33,829 nt of DNA from Treponema sp. (GTDB lineage Bacteria; Spirochaetota; Spirochaetia; Treponematales; Breznakiellaceae): the NCBI GenBank assembly GCA_009781915.1, contig WQUW01000015.1:1-33829 (forward strand), given 5' to 3'. This document shows, piece after piece, positions 17,531 through 24,821 of this stretch. Position 1 is the stretch's first letter. Every line of letters begins with the position of its first letter. Position numbers and translations under genes: made by a program. The notes beneath the pieces were generated by a model. The model was not told the origin of the DNA. It did no database searches and saw only the letters and a list, made by a program, of their open reading frames with translations.

Positions 17531-18643
17531 ATGAAAAAACCAACGTTGTTCAGGCATCCCTGGCTGGAATTGCTGATAATGCTGGCGGCGGTACTGCTCT
17601 CGTTTACCGGCCTTTCGATAATTTCATTTTTATCGCAAGCGCCCGAAGCGGGCGAAATGGGCAGCGCCGCCATAACGCTCTGGCTGCTTGCGTTTTTTCT
17701 TATCAGTTTTTCTCTTGCCGTGGTGTCGGTAATTGCGGGTATCGGCGGCGGCGTGATATTTGTGCCGGTAATGATGGCGTTTACACCAGTCAACAGCGTG
17801 ATCATCCGGGCAAGCGGTCTTATTGTTACGATGTTCAGTGCGCTTATGTCAACCGGACTTTTCATGAAAAAGGGTCTTGCCAACTTCAAGCTGTGTTTAA
17901 CGCTGACAGTGAGCCAAGGGCTGGGAGTGCTTATCGGGGCGCAGTCCGCCATAGCTGTTGCCGGTGCGTTTGGGGACTCCGGGGAAGGCGTAATCCGCAT
18001 CATTCTGGGATGTATCCTTGCGCTGGTGGCGGTTTATTTTTTCACCGGAGGAAAAAAACGGGAATGGCCCAATGTGCAAAACGTGGACGCAATAACCAAA
18101 TGGATGGGGCTTGAGCATACATACTACGAAGAATCTGACGGCAAGGTGCATACATACAAAATAACCAGAATATTGCTGGGCCTTGTAGTGCTGTTTGGCT
18201 TTGGATTATTGGGCGGCTTCTTCGGGATAGGCGCGGGCTGGGCAATTACGCCAGTGCAGAACTTGGGGCTTGGCGTCCCGCTAAAGACAGCGCTTGCAAA
18301 CAGCAACATAATTCTTGGAATGGCAAGCTGCGTGGGCGTGTGGCCCTACATACTTGCAGGCGGCATTATTCCGTTATTTGTGCTGCCTTGGCTTTCAGGT
18401 CAGGTAACGGGCGGCTACCTTGGCGCGCTCGTGCTTGCCAAAGTCAAAGTTACCGTAGTGCGCTTTATCCTAATCGGGATTATGATGTTCACAAGTTTTA
18501 GCCTGGTAACCGACGGCTCTGCGAAGCTTGGCCTTATGCCCGCAGTGCCGGGCAGTGTTTCCCTGCTTGTGTTTTTTGCTGTAATGGCGTTTGTTCTTTT
18601 TCTGCTATTCCGCGATCGAGGAAGGCAAAGGAGCGAGACTTGA
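17531..18643 (+). CDS. TauE/SafE-family (DUF81) anion permease
   Basis: This 370-residue membrane protein has about eight to nine hydrophobic segments and two homologous halves, each with a glycine-rich stretch: VIAGIGGGVIFVPVMM near residue 74 and LGGFFGIGAGWAITP near 230. These are the TauE/SafE signatures. Characterised relatives export sulfite, sulfoacetate or similar anions. A polar loop of about 45 residues (around 172-215) joins the halves and is longer than usual. It begins 5 nt after the MBL gene and overlaps the next gene by 4 nt (TTGA). Closeness to the sulfatase cluster suggests a role in sulfur-anion export; not proven. Confidence 0.88.
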   Translation: MKKPTLFRHPWLELLIMLAAVLLSFTGLSIISFLSQAPEAGEMGSAAITLWLLAFFLISFSLAVVSVIAGIGGGVIFVPVMMAFTPVNSVIIRASGLIVTMFSALMSTGLFMKKGLANFKLCLTLTVSQGLGVLIGAQSAIAVAGAFGDSGEGVIRIILGCILALVAVYFFTGGKKREWPNVQNVDAITKWMGLEHTYYEESDGKVHTYKITRILLGLVVLFGFGLLGGFFGIGAGWAITPVQNLGLGVPLKTALANSNIILGMASCVGVWPYILAGGIIPLFVLPWLSGQVTGGYLGALVLAKVKVTVVRFILIGIMMFTSFSLVTDGSAKLGLMPAVPGSVSLLVFFAVMAFVLFLLFRDRGRQRSET

Positions 18644-19083
18644 ACATAGACGAAAAGCGGCCCGAAATTCCCCAAAGCCAATTGCATTTCGGGGCAGTAT
18701 ACCACTGGATCACCATCACCGCCTGCCTTATCTCTTTACTGGCCCCGGTTCTTATCCTGATGTTTCCCCGCAGTAACATCTTAAACCCCAACATAGTTTT
18801 CACCGCTATTTTTCAGGGCAAAAATCCGGCGGAAATATGGGAGGCTGCGGGAGTTTCTTTTCAGCCCGGTGATTTCTGGAATATGTTCCTTGGCAATTTT
18901 TTCACGCCGGACGGAATCGCTACCTTCGGCGTGGCGCTTGGGTGCAGTGTTACGCTATGGGCGCTTATACCCGCAATCCGGCAGTTTGTTAAAGAAAAAG
19001 AATATTTCTATGTGTGCGTTTCGTTATTCATTATGAGCCTGATCGTCCTTGCCATGTCTGGCCTTGTTACTATTGCCGGGTAA
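18640..19083 (+). CDS. Small membrane protein partnering the TauE/SafE permease (possibly DUF1634)
   Basis: This 147-residue protein has three hydrophobic segments at about residues 22-42, 94-112 and 124-145. The C-terminal pattern, an I-P-A-I-R segment followed by KEKEYFYV and a final hydrophobic helix, resembles DUF1634 proteins that often sit beside TauE/SafE permeases. Translation starts at TTG 18640, 5 nt after AAAGGAG and overlapping the permease stop by 4 nt, so the two are translationally coupled and probably form one complex. The family assignment is tentative. Confidence 0.7.
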   Translation: MNIDEKRPEIPQSQLHFGAVYHWITITACLISLLAPVLILMFPRSNILNPNIVFTAIFQGKNPAEIWEAAGVSFQPGDFWNMFLGNFFTPDGIATFGVALGCSVTLWALIPAIRQFVKEKEYFYVCVSLFIMSLIVLAMSGLVTIAG

Positions 19084-19136
19084 ACTCTCGGCCCCTGCGT
19101 CTTGAAATCCGCCCCCCAATGCTATATGCTGGCTGA

Positions 19137-20366
19137 ATGAAGGTTTGGCTGAAATTTCTTATTGGGGCTTTCCTAGGTGTAACTCTGGGATTTCTTTTGC
19201 CACCCGGTAACCAAGCGGTCTTGGACAATGTTGCGTGGCTTGGCGAACTGGCAATCCGTATCGGGCGCTACGTTCTTGTGCCAATTCTTGTGTTTTCCCT
19301 GACCATCGCCGTTTACGAACTGCGGCAGGACGGTCAGTTCTGGGGAATACTGCTAAAGACCTTTGCCGTCATGGTTTTCAGTTCCGTATTTGTTGTATTC
19401 GCGGGAATCCTTGCAGCCTTTTTATTTCTTCCTTCCCGCATCCCCATTGATGGCATGGTACAGGCCGAAGCCGTTTCCCTTAACACCGCCGAAAACATAC
19501 TGCAGGTATTCCCTTCCAATATGTTTGCCGCACTACTGAGCGACGGCCTTTTTCTTTTGCCCATTTGCGTCTTTGCTTTTTTCTTAGGCATGGGCTTGTC
19601 CTACGACCGCAACTATACCAAGCCCGTTATTTCGCTGGTAGATTCCCTTTCCCGGATTTTCTACCACATCGCCTCGTTTTTTTCGGAAATCCTTGGCTTC
19701 GTAATGATAGTCCTTAGCGCCTACTGGGCCGTGCGCTTTCATGGCGCAGTCAGGGCCGGGGTGTTTAGGGATATACTTCTGCTTCTTGGCATCTTCGGCG
19801 TAGTTGTGGGCTTTGGAATACTTCCGGCATTTTTGTATTTGCTCAAACCCAAGGTCAACCCGTGGAAGGTGCTGTACGGTTCGCTGGGGCAGGCGTTGGC
19901 GGGCTTTTTTTCCGGGGACATCAACTTTACCCTGCCGCTGATCTTCCGCCACCTAAAGGAAAATCTAGGCGTCCGCCGCCGATCCAATGCGGTAACCGTT
20001 CCCCTCTTTGCCATTTTTGGGCGGGCCGGAAGCGCCGTGGCTGCGGCTATGGCCTTTATGGTCGTCATTAATTCCTATTCAAGCTTAGGTATCACTGCGG
20101 GCGATGTTTTCACTATTGCGATAAGCACACTGGCAATCTCCTTCCTCTTGGCTGGCAATCCCGGCAATGGAGCCTACGTAGCGCTGGCGGTGCTTTCCAT
20201 AAGCGATGGCCGCTTTGAAGCAGGCTACCTTATTTTAAGGCCCATCGCCTTTTACCTTATTGCCGTGGGAACGTTCCTTGACGTAATGATAAATTCCGTT
20301 GCCTCCTACGCCATTGCCAGCTCAAGCGGCTTTCGGGGAGACAAGGAAACACGGCACTTTATATAG
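19137..20366 (+). CDS. SDF-family (dicarboxylate/amino acid:cation) symporter
   Basis: This 409-residue protein has the order of segments expected in the GltP/DctA family: N-terminal helices, RIGRYVLVPILVFSLTIAVYELRQ, a serine/threonine-rich loop (RRRSNAVTVPLFAIFGRAG) where relatives carry the SSSAATLP hairpin, and the final helices with DVMINSVASYAIAS. The substrate-binding motifs are divergent (no NMDGT), so glutamate or dicarboxylate transport cannot be assumed. No ribosome binding site is visible. TATATG lies 8 nt before the ATG, preceded by TTGAAA at 19102-19107, so the message may be leaderless, although the spacer is only 15 nt. purM follows 10 nt after its stop. Confidence 0.8.
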   Translation: MKVWLKFLIGAFLGVTLGFLLPPGNQAVLDNVAWLGELAIRIGRYVLVPILVFSLTIAVYELRQDGQFWGILLKTFAVMVFSSVFVVFAGILAAFLFLPSRIPIDGMVQAEAVSLNTAENILQVFPSNMFAALLSDGLFLLPICVFAFFLGMGLSYDRNYTKPVISLVDSLSRIFYHIASFFSEILGFVMIVLSAYWAVRFHGAVRAGVFRDILLLLGIFGVVVGFGILPAFLYLLKPKVNPWKVLYGSLGQALAGFFSGDINFTLPLIFRHLKENLGVRRRSNAVTVPLFAIFGRAGSAVAAAMAFMVVINSYSSLGITAGDVFTIAISTLAISFLLAGNPGNGAYVALAVLSISDGRFEAGYLILRPIAFYLIAVGTFLDVMINSVASYAIASSSGFRGDKETRHFI

Positions 20367-20376
20367 CGGAGAGCTG

Positions 20377-21519
20377 ATGGATTACAAACAGGCGGGCGTT
20401 GATATAGAAGAAGGCTACCGGGCGGTCGGGAAGTACCGGGAACTGGCGGCAGCCACAACTAACAGCGCAGTGTTGAACAGCATCGGCAGTTTTGCCGGAA
20501 TGTACTCGCTAAAGGAATGTATCGACGCCGGGCAGGGCATGGAAGAGCCGGTTCTGGTATCCGGCACGGACGGCGTGGGAACCAAACTGGACATCGCGTT
20601 CAGGATGCGAAAATACGACACCGTGGGCATTGACTGCGTGGCCATGTGCGTAAACGACATACTCTGCCACGGCGCGCGGCCCCTCTTTTTTCTGGACTAT
20701 CTGGCCTGCGGAAAACTCGATGCCGCAGTCGCCGCGGAACTTGTAAAGGGCGTTTCCACCGGATGCCGGGAATCGGGGGCGGCGCTTTTGGGCGGGGAGA
20801 CTGCGGAAATGCCCGGCTTCTACGACGAAGGAAAATACGACATTGCCGGTTTCGCCGTGGGAATTGTTGACCGGAAAAACATCATAAACGGCGCAAATAT
20901 CCGCGAAGGGGATGCGCTTGTCGGCATCGCATCGTCCGGCCCGCACTCAAACGGGTTCAGCCTTATCCGCAAAGTTATCCCCGACCTTAACGAAGATTTT
21001 GGCGGTATGCCCATAGGCATGGCCCTTTTAGAGCCGACCCGGATTTACGTTAAACCTATTTTAAGCCTACTGGGGCGATTGGACATTCGGGGCATGGCGC
21101 ATATTACGGGCGGCGGCTTTTACGAGAACATTCCCCGGATGTTTGGCGGCGCGGCGCGGGAAAAATGCTTTTCCGCAGTGATTCAAGACCCCTTTAGCCC
21201 CGGCTATAACGGCCTTTGGAAAGTCCCGCCCGTCTTTGCCCGCATCGCCTGCGGCATCGCACAGCACGAGGCGAAAGGCACGGCGGCCCTGACCACAGCG
21301 GCAGCCGAGAAAGCGGGCGAAGAAATCCTCCGCTCGGATTTGCGGGTCAGAAAGCTCATGTTCAACACCTACAACATGGGAATCGGCTTTGTCTTGGCCC
21401 TCGCGCCACAGGATGTTCAAGAAGCGGCGGCCTTTCTGGAAGAGAAGGGGTTTCCCGCATGGGAAATCGGCCGGGTGCAGGCGTCGCGCACTACCGGCGA
21501 GGGGCTGCGGTTTGCCTAG
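20377..21519 (+). CDS. purM: Phosphoribosylformylglycinamidine cyclo-ligase (AIR synthetase)
   Basis: PurM closes formylglycinamidine ribonucleotide to aminoimidazole ribonucleotide with ATP in purine synthesis. Landmarks: DYKQAGVDIEEGYRAV, VSGTDGVGTKLDIA, DCVAMCVNDILCHGA, LLGGETAEMPGFY, IASSGPHSNGFSLIRK, HITGGGFYENIPR and FNTYNMGIG. The 380-residue length exceeds the usual 345 or so because of a stretch of about 35 residues (roughly 289-325) between KVPPVF and MFNTYNMG, rich in Ala and Glu, at a place where typical PurM has only a short helix. ATG 20377 follows CGGAGAG at 5 nt; the longer frame from 20299 overlaps the symporter. No other pur genes are nearby. Confidence 0.95.
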   Translation: MDYKQAGVDIEEGYRAVGKYRELAAATTNSAVLNSIGSFAGMYSLKECIDAGQGMEEPVLVSGTDGVGTKLDIAFRMRKYDTVGIDCVAMCVNDILCHGARPLFFLDYLACGKLDAAVAAELVKGVSTGCRESGAALLGGETAEMPGFYDEGKYDIAGFAVGIVDRKNIINGANIREGDALVGIASSGPHSNGFSLIRKVIPDLNEDFGGMPIGMALLEPTRIYVKPILSLLGRLDIRGMAHITGGGFYENIPRMFGGAAREKCFSAVIQDPFSPGYNGLWKVPPVFARIACGIAQHEAKGTAALTTAAAEKAGEEILRSDLRVRKLMFNTYNMGIGFVLALAPQDVQEAAAFLEEKGFPAWEIGRVQASRTTGEGLRFA

Positions 21520-21524
21520 CCACT

Positions 21525-21541
21525 CCCGCCGTGCGTGAGCC
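21525..21541 (+). repeat. Solitary end of the palindromic element
   Basis: CCCGCCGTGCGTGAGCC lies 5 nt after the purM stop and differs by one base from the element terminus seen in copies 1, 2 and 4 (CCCGCCGCGCGTGAGC). No inner arm or second end follows, so this looks like a decayed or partial copy, placed directly behind a stop codon as at the Rpn genes. Confidence 0.5.
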
Positions 21542-21594
21542 AAGGGCATAAGCGGTATCCTTTTTATGCCGATACTATGACAAGGAGAACTTTA

Positions 21595-22989
21595 GTGAAA
21601 GCTTTGCGTACGTCCTTAAAGAAGGCGTTTCTGGTCACGGCGCTTTCGTTTGTCGCGCTGTGGGGAAGGCCCTTTGTTTCGGCTCAGGCGGATGCCGCGG
21701 AGCCTGTGCTGCTCCAGATTGCCGAGCTTCTTTCGGCCTTTGAATTTGACACGGCTATTGCCCTTTTTGACAGGATTCCCCTTCCCGAAAGGAATAGCCC
21801 CTCTATACGGCTCCTTGAGGCATCCGTGCTGATTTCCGCCGGAAACCTTGCCGGGGCCGGGGACATCGCGCGGGCCGTCAGCGAGGCGGAACCGGGCAAC
21901 ACCGAAGCTCTTTTTCTGCTCGCCGCCATCGAGGGCGCTCTGGGAAGGGACGCGCAACAGCGGGAAGCCCTGGAGCGCCTTCTTCGGGTAGACCCGGATA
22001 ACTCGGCGGCGCTGGTTACCTTGGGGAACCTGCATCTTAGCGCCCGCTCCTTTAGGCCGGCGGCGGACAATTTCCGTCAGGTTATTATGAGGGAACCGGC
22101 AAACCCTGACGCTCTTTTGGGCATGGCCCGCCTTCTTCGTATGAATCAGGAGTGGGAGGATGCGGAAACCTTTTTCGACCGGGTGGTGGAACTTCACCCC
22201 GCCATGATCGAGGCTCGCAGCGAGAGGGCCAGGTTCTACCGTTCCAGGGGACGGCTGGTTGAGGCCCTCTCCGATCTGGACGAGGCAAAGCGGCTGGCCC
22301 CCGCCGATTACTGGGTTGCGATTGACCGGGGATCGGTGCTGTTGGACATGGGCAGAAGGGCGGACGCTCTTGAAGAGTTCAACCGGGCCGTGCAAATTAA
22401 CCCCGGTGAATTTCTGGCGTACGTTTTTACGTCCGGCCTAAAGGATGAGTTTGGCGACTTGGACGGGGCCGAGCGCCACTATGCCATTTTGGCGGGCCTT
22501 AGGCCGGATTACCATTACGCACTTGAAGGGCTTGGTCTGCATATGATGCGGAACGAGCGGTGGGCGGAAGCCAGAGATGTGTTTTTGGAAGCCCACAGGC
22601 GGGCCCCCGGCATAAACCATTACGCCCTTTTGGCGGCGATAAACTGGATACGGATGGGAGACCCGATGGGCGCACGGAACTTTCTTAGGCAGGCTATCAC
22701 CAGAGTTACCAGAGACAGCCTTGAATGGCATATGTTCCGCCTGTTCGATGATCTTACCGTCAACGTCTTTGCCGGAGAGACCAATATGCTGCACCGCCTG
22801 AACCAAGAGCAGGATCGGGATTTAAGGGCCCGCATGACATTTTACATGGCCCTGTTTTACGACATACGGGGCAATGTCTCTTTGGCGAACAGGCACTTTC
22901 TTATGGTCAACGAAATGAACAGAATGTCCATTCCCGAATGGCGTTTGAATAACTGGATTTTGGCCGCCCGGAACATACTTGCGTTTTAG
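21595..22989 (+). CDS. Exported tetratricopeptide-repeat protein
   Basis: This 464-residue protein carries a signal peptide (VKALRTSLKKAFLVTALSFVAL followed by a small-residue cleavage region SAQA near 35) and then TPR helices. Clear TPR-like units run from about residue 90 to 310, with recurring features such as NPDALLGMARLLRM, AEDAETFFDRVVELHP-like ends and ADALEEFNRAVQINPGEF. GTG 21595 is the likely start, 7 nt after AAGGAG; the ATG at 21577 lies upstream of that site. TPR proteins scaffold other proteins, probably in the periplasm here. The partner is unknown. traB follows after 12 nt. Confidence 0.85.
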   Translation: MKALRTSLKKAFLVTALSFVALWGRPFVSAQADAAEPVLLQIAELLSAFEFDTAIALFDRIPLPERNSPSIRLLEASVLISAGNLAGAGDIARAVSEAEPGNTEALFLLAAIEGALGRDAQQREALERLLRVDPDNSAALVTLGNLHLSARSFRPAADNFRQVIMREPANPDALLGMARLLRMNQEWEDAETFFDRVVELHPAMIEARSERARFYRSRGRLVEALSDLDEAKRLAPADYWVAIDRGSVLLDMGRRADALEEFNRAVQINPGEFLAYVFTSGLKDEFGDLDGAERHYAILAGLRPDYHYALEGLGLHMMRNERWAEARDVFLEAHRRAPGINHYALLAAINWIRMGDPMGARNFLRQAITRVTRDSLEWHMFRLFDDLTVNVFAGETNMLHRLNQEQDRDLRARMTFYMALFYDIRGNVSLANRHFLMVNEMNRMSIPEWRLNNWILAARNILAF

Positions 22990-23001
22990 GAAAAAACATA
23001 C

Positions 23002-24195
23002 ATGAGCGACACCAGAATGGTTATACCCCTAAAACGCGCGGAGCTGGTTCTTATCGGCACTGCCCACGTTTCCAGGGAGAGCATCAACGAAGTAAGAGAA
23101 ATTATACGGGAGGAAAAGCCAGCCCTTGTCTGCGTAGAGCTGGACGAGAGCCGCTACGCTTCTATTACCCAGCAGGATAGCTGGGAGAAACTGAATGTCA
23201 TAAATGTTCTTAAAGAGGGCAAGGGCTTTCTTCTTATGGCAAACCTTGTGCTTTCCGGCTTTCAGCGCCGCATGGGGGCGGAGCTGGGCGTAAAACCCGG
23301 CGAGGAAATGAAGACGGCCCTGGACACGGCCAAAGAACTGGGGATACCTTACGCCCTCTGCGACCGGGAGGTGCAGACCACCCTGCGAAGGGCGTGGGCA
23401 AACTGCGGGCTGTGGCAAAAATGCAAGCTTCTGGCGTCCCTCTTTGCCAGCGCTTTTACGACCGAAAAACTGAGCGCGGAAGAAATAGAAAACCTTAAAA
23501 AACGCGGCGAGCTGGATGGCATGATGAGCGAGCTTGCAACGTACCTTCCCGAAATCAAGCAAACGCTTATTGACGAGCGGGATGAATACCTGGCGGCGAA
23601 AATCTGGGCTAGCGCCCCGAAGGACAGCCCTTCACGGATTATCGCCGTGGTCGGGGCGGGGCATATGCAGGGCATTAAAATGCACTTGGAAAAAATCGCC
23701 GGGGGCGAAAAGAGCGATGATGTCTCAGACCTTGACCGTATTCAGGCCCGGCGGACACTCTCGAAGGCGCTGCCCTTCCTTGTGCCCCTAGTTATCGTAA
23801 CCCTTATTGCCTTGGGCTTTGTAAGGGGGGGCGCTGACATGAGCCTTTCCCTCTTGACACAGTACATCCTATGGAACGGTTCCCTTGCGGCGCTGGGAGC
23901 GGCCCTTGCTCTGGCCCACCCCCTAGCCATACTGGTGGCCTTTGCGGGAGCCCCCATAACAACGATGATTCCCTTTGTCGGAGTGGGGATTTTTTCCGGC
24001 ATTATTCAAGCGACTTTTAGAAAACCCAAGGTAAGTGACGCCCAAACCATCATTGACGACGTAGGCAGCCTGAAGGGTTTTTACCGCAACCGCATGACCC
24101 GTGTCCTGTTGGTGTTCTTCCTTACGAACCTTGGCAGCAGCGCGGGCACATTCATTTCGGCGTCTGTCATGGCCGGGCGGCTTATGGCGTCATAG
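23002..24195 (+). CDS. TraB/PrgY-family membrane protein
   Basis: This 397-residue protein has the TraB family layout: a soluble N-terminal domain with GTAHVS at 19-24 and a conserved GAGHMQGI near residue 218, then about four to five membrane segments from residue 253 to the end. Family members include the enterococcal pheromone inhibitor TraB/PrgY and are thought to be related to Tiki-type metalloproteases; the histidines in the two motifs are candidate metal ligands. The cellular role in spirochetes is unknown. It follows the TPR gene by 12 nt and converges with the META lipoprotein gene. Confidence 0.9.
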   Translation: MSDTRMVIPLKRAELVLIGTAHVSRESINEVREIIREEKPALVCVELDESRYASITQQDSWEKLNVINVLKEGKGFLLMANLVLSGFQRRMGAELGVKPGEEMKTALDTAKELGIPYALCDREVQTTLRRAWANCGLWQKCKLLASLFASAFTTEKLSAEEIENLKKRGELDGMMSELATYLPEIKQTLIDERDEYLAAKIWASAPKDSPSRIIAVVGAGHMQGIKMHLEKIAGGEKSDDVSDLDRIQARRTLSKALPFLVPLVIVTLIALGFVRGGADMSLSLLTQYILWNGSLAALGAALALAHPLAILVAFAGAPITTMIPFVGVGIFSGIIQATFRKPKVSDAQTIIDDVGSLKGFYRNRMTRVLLVFFLTNLGSSAGTFISASVMAGRLMAS

Positions 24196-24228
24196 CGGCC
24201 GTTTGCGTTATCGCGCCGTTATCGTGCA

Positions 24229-24726
24229 TCACTGCCGGGCAAACACCAGAACGGTTTCGCTTCCATCGCCGCCGGAACTGAAAAGTTCCAGCATCCCCTG
24301 CCGGATGTTCCAGCTGCTAACCCTTGAAAGATAGGCGAAAAACTCGTGTTCCCGTAAATCGTCGGGTTCTACAAGGGGCATCATCAGGGTGCTTGCCATG
24401 TTTCCCATGCTGATGCTCATGCCGCCGCCAAGGGTATAGGGCCCAAAGAAGCGGTTGGGCGCACCCATGCCGCTTGCGCTACCCTCTGCGAAAGTAATGG
24501 AAAAGGCCCCGCCAAAACCGCTTGAATCAAGTTGTTCCCAATCCAGACGGACGGCTCCTCCGGCTCTTCTGACTTCCAAAAGCCGCCAGTCAACGCCTTC
24601 CACAGCCGTAAACGATACCGCTTCCGGCGGGCTGGCGGCGGGCGGCGTGGCGCTGACGCAGGCGGAAAGCAGGGTTGCCGGCAGAAATAGGGCCGCGCAG
24701 AACAGCATTGCGGTGATGTTTTTCAT
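24229..24726 (-). CDS. META-domain lipoprotein
   Basis: This 165-residue lipoprotein begins at ATG 24726, 9 nt after AAGGAG. The signal peptide ends with LLSAC, placing the lipidated cysteine at residue 23. The mature part fits the META/HslJ domain: an opening WRLLEVR, a central strand with ITFAEGSASGMGAPNRFFG, then STLMMP, EHEFFAYLSRVSSW and a final L-E-L-F-S segment. HslJ-type proteins relate to stress or antibiotic tolerance in enterobacteria, but function here is unknown. It lies 95 nt downstream of the coiled-coil gene. Confidence 0.85.
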   Translation of the reverse strand: MKNITAMLFCAALFLPATLLSACVSATPPAASPPEAVSFTAVEGVDWRLLEVRRAGGAVRLDWEQLDSSGFGGAFSITFAEGSASGMGAPNRFFGPYTLGGGMSISMGNMASTLMMPLVEPDDLREHEFFAYLSRVSSWNIRQGMLELFSSGGDGSETVLVFARQ

Positions 24727-24821
24727 GTGTTTTCGCTCCTTAGTGTCTTTCGGGAATTGTACCATGCGGCTGGCGTTTGCTTCAAGGAAGGGCGTTTTGA
24801 ACACCGAACCCCGCAGGCAGC

